The notes under the pieces are model-generated. The model made no database searches and was not told the DNA's origin. It saw only the letters and a program-made list of their open reading frames with translations. Both the position numbers and the translations under genes were made by a program. From Lewinellaceae bacterium (GTDB lineage Bacteria > Bacteroidota > Bacteroidia > Chitinophagales > Saprospiraceae), in assembly GCA_020636375.1 (NCBI GenBank), contig JACJXZ010000003.1, positions 62,001 to 126,000 on the forward strand: a stretch of DNA of 64,000 nucleotides, in the 5' to 3' direction. Positions 1-7,822 of the stretch are shown here, one piece after another (position 1 is the stretch's first letter; each line of letters starts with the position of its first letter).

Positions 1-1443
1 GACTACGAGAACTACCTGGATAAAAACGCGGCCCGCTACCGCCAGGACGAAGAAACGCGGAAGCTGGAATACACAGTCTTCGACGTCATCCCCACTTCGG
101 CGGACTCCGCCAAGTTGCGGGAGAAGATCGCCGGAGTCATCCCCGAGTTCGAATCAACCGATAATGACTCTGCCTTCGTAGAGCGCAACTACGGCACGAT
201 CAACGGAGTCTACCTGACGAAGGAGGACCTCAGCCCCACCGTTGCCGATACGGCTTTCAGCATCCCGGTTGGCTCGGTCTACGGCCCGTACTTCGACCAG
301 GGCAGCTATAAAGCGATGAAGGTAACGGCGCGTTTGGCCATGGCGGACTCCGCCGACACCCGCCACATCCTGATCAGCGCGAACAACCCGCAGGCCTTTA
401 CCGCCGCCAAAAAGACCATCGACAGCCTGGAGAACCTGCTGCTCACCGGAGCGGCCACATTCGACTCCCTGGCCGTCAAATTCAGCCAGGACCCCGGCAG
501 CGCCAGCAAGGGCGGCAAATACGAAGACGTGACCCCCAACCAGTTCGTGCCGGAGTACAACGACGTGCTCTTCGTCACCGGCCAGATCGGCCAGCTCTAT
601 AAGGTGCGTTCCGATTTCGGCTGGCACCTGATCGAGGTGCTGAGCCGCAGCCCCAATACGACGGAGCGGGTGAAAACAGCCTTCATCGAAGAGCGCATCG
701 TGCCTACCGAAGACACCCAGAACGACGTCTATGAGCGCGCCCTGGCTTTCGTCGGCCAGAACCGCGAGCTGGAAGAAATGCGCAAGTCGGCAGAAGCGGA
801 AGGGCTGGACGTCGAAACCTCCAACAGCCTGAAGAAGAACGACTTTGCCGTTGGCGCGCTGGGCGCCGGGCAGGCTTCCCGCGATATGATCCGCTGGGCG
901 TTCAACGCCGGCAAGGGGGAAGTGTCGCCCGAAATCTACGCCTTCCAGGATCCCGTCGACTACTATACCAATAAATACGTCGTCGCCGGCCTGCGCAGCG
1001 TACAGTCGGCCGGCCTGCCTTCCGTCGAGAATATCAAGGATGAGCTTGAGCAACTGGTGATCAACGAAAAGAAAGGAGCGATGATCGCTCAGCGCATCCA
1101 GGGAGATAACCTGGAAGCCATCGCTTCCAGCTTCAGCAGCCAGGTGGATACGGCGACCAATGTAACTTTCAGCGCGACGTTCGTGCCCAAGCTGGGCAGC
1201 GAGCCCAAGGTCATCGGCAAGGCTTTTGTCCTGGACCAGGGCCAGGTTTCGGAGCCGGTCGTCGGCAAGAGCGGCGTTTATGTCGTCAAGGTGATCCGCA
1301 AGCCGGACGCCGGGCAGGCTACCAATATTCCGCAGTTGCGGCGCAATATCTCCGCTCCGGTGCGCAGCCAGGTAGCCAGCCAGCTGATGCAGGCTATGAA
1401 GAAGAATGCGGAAATCGAGGATAATCGGTCCCGCTTTTATTAA
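1..1443 (+). CDS. PpiD/SurA-type peptidyl-prolyl isomerase, C-terminal part
   Basis: The reading frame is open from base 1, so the gene starts before the window; 480 residues are visible. A parvulin-type rotamase domain lies at about residues 120-215, from TRHILIS through the Gly-Gly-Lys loop and a conserved FGWHLIEV segment. A second, weaker parvulin-like segment follows near residues 375-435 (GQVSEPVVGKSGVYVVKV). The family holds periplasmic or inner-membrane-anchored chaperones that isomerise X-Pro bonds and help fold outer-membrane and secreted proteins. The N-terminal membrane anchor or signal peptide expected for PpiD is outside the window. A strong hairpin follows the stop. The parvulin domain is certain; PpiD rather than SurA is inferred from the length. 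Confidence 0.85.
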   Translation, partial: DYENYLDKNAARYRQDEETRKLEYTVFDVIPTSADSAKLREKIAGVIPEFESTDNDSAFVERNYGTINGVYLTKEDLSPTVADTAFSIPVGSVYGPYFDQGSYKAMKVTARLAMADSADTRHILISANNPQAFTAAKKTIDSLENLLLTGAATFDSLAVKFSQDPGSASKGGKYEDVTPNQFVPEYNDVLFVTGQIGQLYKVRSDFGWHLIEVLSRSPNTTERVKTAFIEERIVPTEDTQNDVYERALAFVGQNRELEEMRKSAEAEGLDVETSNSLKKNDFAVGALGAGQASRDMIRWAFNAGKGEVSPEIYAFQDPVDYYTNKYVVAGLRSVQSAGLPSVENIKDELEQLVINEKKGAMIAQRIQGDNLEAIASSFSSQVDTATNVTFSATFVPKLGSEPKVIGKAFVLDQGQVSEPVVGKSGVYVVKVIRKPDAGQATNIPQLRRNISAPVRSQVASQLMQAMKKNAEIEDNRSRFY

Positions 1444-1453
1444 AACCACGTCG

Positions 1454-1512
1454 GCCGAAAATGCCTGATTTTGCTCCAACCCTAAAGGGAGATCAGGCAT
1501 TTTCGGCTTTTG
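1454..1512 (+). terminator. Long hairpin terminator after the prolyl isomerase gene
   Basis: Perfect 16-base arms (1454-1469 and 1492-1507) are followed by TTTT, 10 bases after the stop codon. The loop carries CCCTAAAGGGA. This can also pair with TCCCTTTAGGG at 1514-1524, so two alternative stems are possible. The CTTTAGGG core recurs near 46.87 and 61.48 kb. Confidence 0.7.
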
Positions 1513-1615
1513 CTCCCTTTAGGGCGGGGCAAACAAAGGCTGAAAATGCCGTTTCGAAGCCGACCTTAATGGTTAAAAAACGGATTCAATAACCCAGTTA
1601 AGTAAACCTCAAAAG

Positions 1616-1710
1616 ATAAGTTGTCAGTTTCGGCAATCAGGCAGAGGCTGGAAACCCATAAAGGGGTTGAAGCCTCTGCCTGATCGCCGAAATTCAGATC
1701 GACAACTTAT
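1616..1710. repeat. Large imperfect inverted repeat
   Basis: The left arm (1616-1649) and right arm (1671-1710) pair over more than 30 bases, interrupted by a six-base bulge. The right end runs into a T stretch. It ends 21 bases before a 41-codon reading frame, so it is either a terminator or a leader structure for that frame. Confidence 0.6.
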
Positions 1711-1731
1711 TTTTTGATAAATAACATAAGA

Positions 1732-1857
1732 ATGTCTGAAATAAAGAATGCTGGAAGCAAGGGCTACTGCCTGATGTACTTTTTCATCGCCCTGTTATTG
1801 TTCATCATTCTGGTCGTGGCTGTTTACCAGTGGAATTTCAAATTCCTGGCAGGGTAA
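1732..1857 (+). CDS. Small single-span membrane protein (41 aa)
   Basis: ATG at 1732 and TAA at 1855 give 41 residues. A short polar N-terminus (MSEIKNAGSKGYC) is followed by one strongly hydrophobic segment at residues 14-32 and a short tail ending in FLAG-type residues. It has the look of a membrane microprotein rather than chance: one uninterrupted transmembrane helix with charged residues only before it. I do not recognise a family. It sits alone between two strong inverted repeats, with no obvious ribosome binding site, as is common in Bacteroidota. Function unknown; existence moderately supported. Confidence 0.5.
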   Translation: MSEIKNAGSKGYCLMYFFIALLLFIILVVAVYQWNFKFLAG

Positions 1858-1889
1858 ATATTTTTGCAGGAAAGAAAATGCCTCGCCTC

Positions 1890-1956
1890 TTTTTTAAAGT
1901 TCAAGTTCAGGAACGGCACCGCTCTGAATTTGGCCTTGATGCCTGAGCTTGAATTG
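1890..1956. repeat. Dispersed hairpin repeat (CAAGTTCA type), copy 1
   Basis: Arms related to TTCAAGTTCAGG flank a centre holding CGGCACCGCTCTGAATTT. The same 18-base centre recurs at 18726-18800 between the two CHAT genes, again framed by CAAGTTCAAGT arms. Confidence 0.55.
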
Positions 1957-2070
1957 CTTTTTCTCGCCTATTTTGCAACTATTTAGGTAGCCGGTCACCT
2001 AACTCGGCTAAATGATTACCAACGTTCGACAGAGTTCACGCCGAAGTCCGGGCAGGCTCTGTGGTTCCCA

Positions 2071-2139
2071 GCGCCCCCTGCGGTTAAAAAAACACAGGGG
2101 CGCGGAGCGCCGCAGAGAAAGACTGCGTACCTCTGCGGT
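2071..2139. repeat. Inverted repeats of the GCAGAG type
   Basis: GCGCCCC pairs with GGGGCGC (2071-2103), and CCGCAGAG with CTCTGCGG (about 2110-2138). Similar GCAGAGGG words recur near 7436-7500. The remaining bases to 2297 show no supported gene. Confidence 0.45.
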
Positions 2140-2297
2140 TGATTTTCTAAAGTGATAAAGTAGTACAAAAATGAGCTTCATGAGCACCCAAAATCAGCCA
2201 TTCCCGCCTGCCTGCCTACCTGGCAGTAATGGCAGGCAGGCTGTGCCGTGAGCCGGCAGGTTCGCTACCAAAGAAAGCGCTACCTCCCAACAAGCAC

Positions 2298-4124
2298 TCA
2301 AGCTTCCGCATAAATCGACTCGATCGCCTCCTGGTATTTATCCCGGATCACCCGCCTTTTCAGCTTCATCGTCGGCGTCAGTTCCGCTTCCGTACCGTCT
2401 GTTTTTACGGGTTCCCAGCTACCGCTCAGGAGCTTGAATTTCTTGATCTGTTCGACTTTATTGAACAGGGGGTTATACTGGTCGATGATCCGCTGGTACT
2501 TCTGGATCACTTCCGGTTTCTGTATGGCATCTTCCAGCGAAGTCCAGCCAAGGCCTTTGTGCTCGCACCAGTCGCGCAGGGCGTCCGGAGCGGGCAGGAT
2601 CAGGGCGGAGACGAATTTCCGGCTCTCGCCGACCACCATGGCCTGTTCGACCAGGAAATCCTCCTTGAGCTTGTTCTCGATCGGCGCCGGCGCCACGTAC
2701 TTCCCGCCTGATGTTTTCAGCAATTCTTTCTTCCGGTCGGTGATCTGCAGGAATTGCCGGCCGCCGGGGCCTTCCACCAGCTTGCCGACGTCGCCGGTGC
2801 AAAACCACTGCTCGCCGTCGATCTCTTTCATGACCTCGGCGGTGGCCTCGGGTTTGTTGTAGTAGCCCAACATGATGTTGGGGCCTTTGGCGAGGATTTC
2901 CCCTTCCCCGTCGCGGTAGAGGCCGGAGGAGGTATCGATCATCAGGTCCACCTTGTCGATGGACGGGCCGATGGTGCCGAGCAGGGCACCACCCGCCTCG
3001 AAACGGCCGACGGCCAGGCCGGGAGAGGTTTCCGTCAGGCCGTAGCCTTCGCGGATCGGGATGCCGGCGGCGGAAAAAACGCGCGCCATTTTCACCGGGC
3101 AGGGCGCCGCGCCGGTGACGATGCCGCGCACCCGACCGCCCAGAGCTTCCCGCCACTTGCTGAAGATCAGCCGGTCGGCAACCTTGAGCTTCACGGCGGC
3201 CAGGCCGCTGTAGGTTTTGTCGTATTCGTAATCCTCCGTCAGGCTGAGGGCCCAGAAGAACAGGTTGCGGGCCAGGCCGGAAAGCTCCAGCCCCTTATTG
3301 TAAATCTTTTCGTATACCTTTTCCAGCAGGCGGGGCACGGTGGTAAAGAAGTGGGGCTGCACCGCCCGGAGGTCGCCATCCTCGCCGCCGAGATTGTCCG
3401 TGCCGGTGAAGGCGACGCGCAACCCCTTGAACGTGTAGACGTACAAAGCCGTGCGCTCAAAAATGTGGCACAACGGAAGGAAACTAAGGGCCGTGTTTCC
3501 GGGGTCGATGGGAAAGATTTTCTTGACCGACAGTACGTTGCTCACGATGTTGTCGTGGGAAAGCATCACCCCCTTGGGCGCGCCGGTCGTGCCGGAAGTA
3601 TAGATCAGGGTCGCCAGATTCTCCGGTTTCACGGCTGCTTTTCTCCGCTCCACTTCTTCCTGCCCCTCGTCGGAGAAGATGTCCTCCCAGTAAAGCCGCC
3701 CTTCGTGGCGGTCGAATGTGTAGACCTCTACCAGGGAGGGGACGTTTTTCTGCGCCTCCCGGACTTTATCGTAGAGGTCGTCCTTGCCTACAAAACAGAA
3801 GATGGCTTTCGAATCGTTGAAGATGTATTCATATTCTGCCGGGCTGATGGTCGGGTAGACCGGCACGTTGATGGCGCCGATCTGCTGGATGCCGATGTCG
3901 AGCACCACCCATTCCGGGCGGTTCTGATAGACGGCCACTGCGATCTTGTCGCCAGGCTGCACGCCCTTGCGGATCAGTCCGCGGCTGACCTTATTGGCCA
4001 GCTCAATAGTCTCGGCAGTGCTGTAGTACTTCCACTCACCGTCTCTGCGTCCGCCAAAAGCTTCCGGGCGCGGGTGGTTTTCCTGCTGGTAGTATATAAA
4101 ATCGAAAAGGCGTCTGGGTTCCAT
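2298..4124 (-). CDS. Long-chain fatty acid-CoA ligase (AMP-forming)
   Basis: 608 residues, a normal length for the family. It activates fatty acids with ATP to an acyl-adenylate and then to acyl-CoA. The adenylate-forming signatures are all visible: the phosphate-binding loop YTSGTTGAPKG at about residues 175-185, the GYGLTETSP core near 365, the CTGD motif near 445, and the TDRKKELLKTSGGKYV hinge with the catalytic Lys toward the C-terminus. It is the second of two tandem ligases on this strand, 48 bases after the stop of the upstream copy, so the two are probably one operon. The paralogues differ through most of their length, suggesting different chain-length preference. Cytoplasmic or membrane-peripheral. 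Confidence 0.93.
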   Translation of the reverse strand: MEPRRLFDFIYYQQENHPRPEAFGGRRDGEWKYYSTAETIELANKVSRGLIRKGVQPGDKIAVAVYQNRPEWVVLDIGIQQIGAINVPVYPTISPAEYEYIFNDSKAIFCFVGKDDLYDKVREAQKNVPSLVEVYTFDRHEGRLYWEDIFSDEGQEEVERRKAAVKPENLATLIYTSGTTGAPKGVMLSHDNIVSNVLSVKKIFPIDPGNTALSFLPLCHIFERTALYVYTFKGLRVAFTGTDNLGGEDGDLRAVQPHFFTTVPRLLEKVYEKIYNKGLELSGLARNLFFWALSLTEDYEYDKTYSGLAAVKLKVADRLIFSKWREALGGRVRGIVTGAAPCPVKMARVFSAAGIPIREGYGLTETSPGLAVGRFEAGGALLGTIGPSIDKVDLMIDTSSGLYRDGEGEILAKGPNIMLGYYNKPEATAEVMKEIDGEQWFCTGDVGKLVEGPGGRQFLQITDRKKELLKTSGGKYVAPAPIENKLKEDFLVEQAMVVGESRKFVSALILPAPDALRDWCEHKGLGWTSLEDAIQKPEVIQKYQRIIDQYNPLFNKVEQIKKFKLLSGSWEPVKTDGTEAELTPTMKLKRRVIRDKYQEAIESIYAEA

Positions 4125-4172
4125 ACCTCAGTTGAATGTTTGGTTAGGAATATGGTATAACATATAATAATA

Positions 4173-5966
4173 TCAATTTCGGGCGCTCTGTTCGTAAAGA
4201 GCGTCAACTTCTTTGGAAAATTTTTCGAGGATGACGTCGCGCCTGGCTTTCAGGGTAGGCGTCAGCTCTCCGGTCTCCGGCGACCAGGGTTCGTGGAGCA
4301 GGTGAAAGTTACGGATTCTTTTGTAAGGAGGGAGCTCCTGGTTGATCCGTTCTATCTCTCCGGCCAGGAAGAGTTCCACCTTATGGTTGTGCACCATAAA
4401 CTGCGGTGCGGTCCAGTGGATGTCATTTTCCTCGCACCAGTTTCGGAGCAGGCTGAAATTGGGCACTACCAGTGCCGTGGCAAAGGGGCGCTGGAAGCCC
4501 AGCGCCAGGCATTCCTCGATATAGGGCGAAGACCGCAGGGCGGCTTCCAGTTCCTGGGGCGCGATGTATTTTCCGCCTGAAGTTTTGAAGATATCCTTTC
4601 TCCTGCCGGTGATTTGCAGGAAGCGTTTGTGGACGATCCTGCCGATGTCGCCGGTGCGCAGCCAGCCGTCCTCGGTATAAACGGCGGCGGTTTCTTCCGG
4701 GCGGTTGTAATACCCCATCATGACGTTGGGCCCTTTGACCAGGATTTCTCCCTCCTCCTGCCCTTCCGGCGTGTCGATGCGGAGTTCCAGGCCCGGAATG
4801 GGGATGCCTACGGTGCCGAAGCGGTTCCCGCCGGGCGAAAAGCGGTTGAAGGCGATGACCGGGGAAGTTTCCGTCATGCCATAGCCCTCGCGGATGGGTA
4901 TCCCGGCGGCGGTGAACAGCCGTGCCAGGCGGGGCTGCAGGGCGGCGGCGCCGACAAAGATGCCCTCCACCCGGCCGCCCAGCTGCCGCCGCCAGTACCA
5001 GAAAACGGACAGGCCGGCAAGCTGGAGCTTCAGCCAGTAAAGCGGGCGAAACGATCCCCGTGCCTGGTACGATTCGCCGATGGCCATGGCCCACATCACC
5101 AGGCGGCGCAGCAACAGGGAGCGGCGGCTGGCCTGCTCCAGGATGCCGTCGTAGGCCTTCTCCAGGAACCGGGGAACGGCGGTGAAATAGTGCGGCTTGA
5201 CTTCCCTGATGAAATCCATTACGTTTTCCTGCTGGTCCAGATAGTACACCGAAGTGCCGACTGCCATATACGTATAGGCAACCATCCGCTCGAAAATATG
5301 GCTCAGCGGCAGGAAGCTGACGGCGCGTTTGGTGTAATCGGCCGGTATCAGGGTAATCGTCGCTTTGATATTGGAGACGATGTTTTTGTGGGAGAGCATG
5401 ACGCCCTTCGGCTCTCCGGTCGTGCCGGAAGTGTAGATGATGGTGGCCAGGTCATCTTCATGAATGGCTGCCCGCAGCGCCTGCAACGTTTCCAGGTATT
5501 TGGCGGTGGGTAGGGCAACGAGGTCGTCCCAGCCGGGAGCATCCGGCAGCGATTGTAAGGTAAAGATGCCTTTCAGGGCCGGGGTTTCCGGCTGCAGGGC
5601 TTTGACCTTATCCAGCAGCTCGCGGTTGGCGACAATGCAGTATTGGGCGGCGGAATCGTTCAGGATGAACATCAGCTCTTTCCGGCTGCAGGAGGAATGG
5701 ATGGGTACCGGGACGATGCCGGCCTGCTGCATGCCGAAGTCGAGGAAGTTCCAGCGGGGGCTGCCCCGTTGGGTGAGGATGGCCACTCTGTCTCCCCGTT
5801 TCAGCCCCAGGGCCATCAGGCCGGCGCTTACGCGGTTGGTCTCTTCAATGCAGGCTGCCGTGGAGTATCGCTTCCATTCAATGCCGTTTTTGCAGGCCAG
5901 CGCCACCTTGTTGGGGAAGCGTGCCTGCTGGTAGGGCAGGATGTCGAAAAGGCGCCTGAAGTCCAT
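4173..5966 (-). CDS. Long-chain fatty acid-CoA ligase (AMP-forming), paralogue
   Basis: 597 residues, starting MDFRRLFDILPYQQ, parallel to MEPRRLFDFIYYQQ of the neighbouring paralogue; this supports the start. Motifs are the phosphate loop YTSGTTGEPKG (about 175-185), GYGMTETSP (about 355), RTGD, and the hinge TGRRKDIFKTSGGKYI. The predicted reaction is ATP-dependent acyl-CoA formation. It is the first gene of the two-ligase unit. No acyl carrier or condensation domain is present, so this is not a nonribosomal peptide or polyketide loading module. Confidence 0.93.
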   Translation of the reverse strand: MDFRRLFDILPYQQARFPNKVALACKNGIEWKRYSTAACIEETNRVSAGLMALGLKRGDRVAILTQRGSPRWNFLDFGMQQAGIVPVPIHSSCSRKELMFILNDSAAQYCIVANRELLDKVKALQPETPALKGIFTLQSLPDAPGWDDLVALPTAKYLETLQALRAAIHEDDLATIIYTSGTTGEPKGVMLSHKNIVSNIKATITLIPADYTKRAVSFLPLSHIFERMVAYTYMAVGTSVYYLDQQENVMDFIREVKPHYFTAVPRFLEKAYDGILEQASRRSLLLRRLVMWAMAIGESYQARGSFRPLYWLKLQLAGLSVFWYWRRQLGGRVEGIFVGAAALQPRLARLFTAAGIPIREGYGMTETSPVIAFNRFSPGGNRFGTVGIPIPGLELRIDTPEGQEEGEILVKGPNVMMGYYNRPEETAAVYTEDGWLRTGDIGRIVHKRFLQITGRRKDIFKTSGGKYIAPQELEAALRSSPYIEECLALGFQRPFATALVVPNFSLLRNWCEENDIHWTAPQFMVHNHKVELFLAGEIERINQELPPYKRIRNFHLLHEPWSPETGELTPTLKARRDVILEKFSKEVDALYEQSARN

Positions 5967-6010
5967 GTGTGGAAAAGCTGGTTTTTCGTCGGTAACTCCT
6001 GCTTAATTAT

Positions 6011-6046
6011 GCCACGAAGGCACAAAGACGCAAAACCCCACGAAAT
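6011..6046. repeat. Short dispersed repeat (cacaaagacgcaaa type)
   Basis: Sequence of the type CACGAAGGCACAAAGACGC lies just upstream of the acyl-CoA ligase start. Related words recur at 59319-59450. Confidence 0.4.
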
Positions 6047-6162
6047 ATTTGCACTATCTGGCCAACAAGCCATATAAAATTTGGCGTCATTGAGTTTTAC
6101 GGCTAAAATACAAGAACTACCGGTTTTTTGTATTATTGTTCTAAAACTAGGAAAAAAATTAG

Positions 6163-7293
6163 ATGGAAATGAATAGTATGGTTGAAAATGCGAAATTTTG
6201 TTTTTGGAATCGGCGGGTTAAATCCACTGATGTTTCGGTGCTAATGGAAAGCGGACCTCATTGGTTTTCAAATAATAAACAGGGGGTTCATTTAAATCGC
6301 GATAGTCGACAGGCGAGCGACAAAGCAGAGCATACCGGAGTCGCCGCCCGACATCACTTCCCCTTATTAATTCATGAAGCTCAATCAGGCCCGCTGGACA
6401 GATCAACGGATTTAATCTTCTACCGTTTTGGCAAAGCAGCGCTGGCCCTTATCTTCCTTTTTTTTATAATAACAGCCACGGGCATGGCGCAGGAGAATCT
6501 TCGGGTGATGTCGTTCAACATCCGGCTGGCCACTCCGGATGATGGCGTGGATTACTGGCCGAACCGCAAGGAGATGGTCGCCAGCATGGTCCGTTTCCAC
6601 GAGGCGGACCTCGTCGGCCTGCAGGAGGCCATGCGAATTCAGCTGGACGACCTGGAAAAACTACTGCCGGAATACGGCTGGTATGGCCTTTGCCGAACGG
6701 ATGGATCGGTATATCCCGAGCCAGACAACGAGTTCTCCGCCATCCTCTACCGCCGGAGCCGGTTTGAGCTGCTGGACAGCGCCACTTTCTGGCTGTCGGA
6801 AAGCCCGGAAACAGTGGGGAGCAAAGGCTGGGACGCGGCCCTGCCCCGCATCGCCAGCTGGCTGAAGCTGAAGGACAAGGTTTCCGGAAAGGAATTCTAC
6901 CACGTCAACACCCACTTCGACCACCGGGGCGAGCAGGCGCGGGCAGAGAGCGCCCGCCTGTTGCTGAAAAAGATAAAGGAAATAGCGGGCGAAAGCCCCG
7001 TCCTGCTGACCGGCGACTTCAACTGCGTGCCGACCGACGAGCCTTACCGCATCCTGACCGACAAGGGCAGCGGGCTGGCCGACGCCTTATTCCTTTCGGA
7101 ACAGCCCCACCATGGCCCGCTGAGCACCTGGTCCGGTTTCCAGTTCCCCGGCATGCCGGGCCGGCGCATCGACTACATTTTCGTCAACGATAAAATACGG
7201 GTACAGAAACACGCCATCCTCTCCGAGTCCTGGAGCGGGCGCTTCCCGTCTGATCACCTGCCGGTGCTGGCGGAGGTGGGGGTGGGGAGGTAG
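6163..7293 (+). CDS. Secreted endonuclease/exonuclease/phosphatase family protein
   Basis: The EEP (DNase I-like) fold is clear: MSFNIR, the metal-binding LQEA, NTHFDHRG, TGDFN with the catalytic Asp-Asn pair, IDYIF and the terminal SDHLPV. Family members are Mg-dependent phosphodiesterases acting on nucleic acids, phosphoinositides or sphingomyelin; the substrate cannot be told here. A hydrophobic segment (AALALIFLFFIITATG) ending at MAQ, just before the domain, looks like a signal peptide, so export is likely. The start is uncertain: the in-frame ATGs at 6163 and 6244 give an 80-110-residue extension with no domain, and no ATG precedes the signal segment directly. The true start could be a rare codon near 6394 or may have been lost. 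The gene converges with the papain-like protease gene. Confidence 0.85.
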   Translation: MEMNSMVENAKFCFWNRRVKSTDVSVLMESGPHWFSNNKQGVHLNRDSRQASDKAEHTGVAARHHFPLLIHEAQSGPLDRSTDLIFYRFGKAALALIFLFFIITATGMAQENLRVMSFNIRLATPDDGVDYWPNRKEMVASMVRFHEADLVGLQEAMRIQLDDLEKLLPEYGWYGLCRTDGSVYPEPDNEFSAILYRRSRFELLDSATFWLSESPETVGSKGWDAALPRIASWLKLKDKVSGKEFYHVNTHFDHRGEQARAESARLLLKKIKEIAGESPVLLTGDFNCVPTDEPYRILTDKGSGLADALFLSEQPHHGPLSTWSGFQFPGMPGRRIDYIFVNDKIRVQKHAILSESWSGRFPSDHLPVLAEVGVGR

Positions 7294-7295
7294 TT

Positions 7296-7612
7296 GTTGG
7301 TTGTTTGTTGTTTGTTGTTTGTTGTCTGTTGCTGGGACCAACCGGCAGGGAGTGTTCAAACCGCTGTGTTTTTTGTTTAAACCGCAGGGGACGCTGACCT
7401 GCCTGCCGCGAGGCGCGGCCTTGCAGGCAGGGATGCGCAGAGGGCACGTAAGCGCCTGTTATTCAGGAAATCCCTCTGTGGCCCTCTGCGCCTGCCAGCC
7501 AGCGAGCCTGCCAGCCATACTGGCACAGCAGGCGGGCTGGCGAGCAGGCAGGGAGCCGTATCAAATGGGGAAGTTATTCTCCTCCGGGCCCTTAGGCGTA
7601 GGGCATGGGGTC
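7296..7612. repeat. Composite dispersed repeat, copy 1
   Basis: A (GTTTGTTG)n stretch is followed by GGGAGTGTTCAAA, CTGTGT, AACCGCAGGG, CCTGCCTGCC, and a tail reading AAATGGGGAA-TTATT-CTCCGG. The same parts in the same order occur at 27566-27815. No supported gene lies in it. Confidence 0.55.
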
Positions 7613-7626
7613 AGGCGACTTTTTTA

Positions 7627-7716
7627 TCACATAGGGCACATAGCGGTTTTCACATAGGCCACATAGGGGGTGGGAGCTTTTGCTTTTGGGGAGGCGGCGC
7701 TTTTTTATCACATAGG
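7627..7716. repeat. CACATAGGGCACATAG-type dispersed repeat, array 1
   Basis: Three near-copies of CACATAGGGCACATAG are separated by CGGTTTT and by a G-rich/CTTTTGC spacer. The family also occurs near 9.6, 15.4, 22.2 and 25.8 kb. Confidence 0.65.
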
Positions 7717-7768
7717 ACACATAATAGGGAGCGGATGGGAACCGGGCAGTCTGAGATATGGAAGAAAA

Positions 7769-7803
7769 CCTGCGGCCAAAATGGTGCCGGCCGCAGGCTT
7801 TCT
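7769..7803. terminator. Bidirectional terminator between convergent genes
   Basis: CCTGCGGCC pairs with GGCCGCAGG across an 11-base loop. It is flanked by A-rich sequence on one side and T-rich on the other. It sits 20 bases beyond the end of the papain-like protease gene and can serve both strands. Confidence 0.7.
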
Positions 7804-7822
7804 TTTCCTTCAGCGGTAAGTC

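Noticed and set aside
154..1500. Long minus-strand frame opposite the prolyl isomerase gene
   Set aside because: Shadow frame caused by high GC; its translation has no recognisable domain, while the plus strand has a clear parvulin domain.
2298..5966. Nonribosomal peptide or polyketide cluster
   Set aside because: The two adenylate-forming enzymes are stand-alone long-chain acyl-CoA ligases with no carrier, condensation or ketosynthase domains nearby.
7627..7716. CRISPR-like array of CACATAG repeats
   Set aside because: The repeated word is short and degenerate, spacing is irregular, and the intervening segments are shared between arrays instead of unique.
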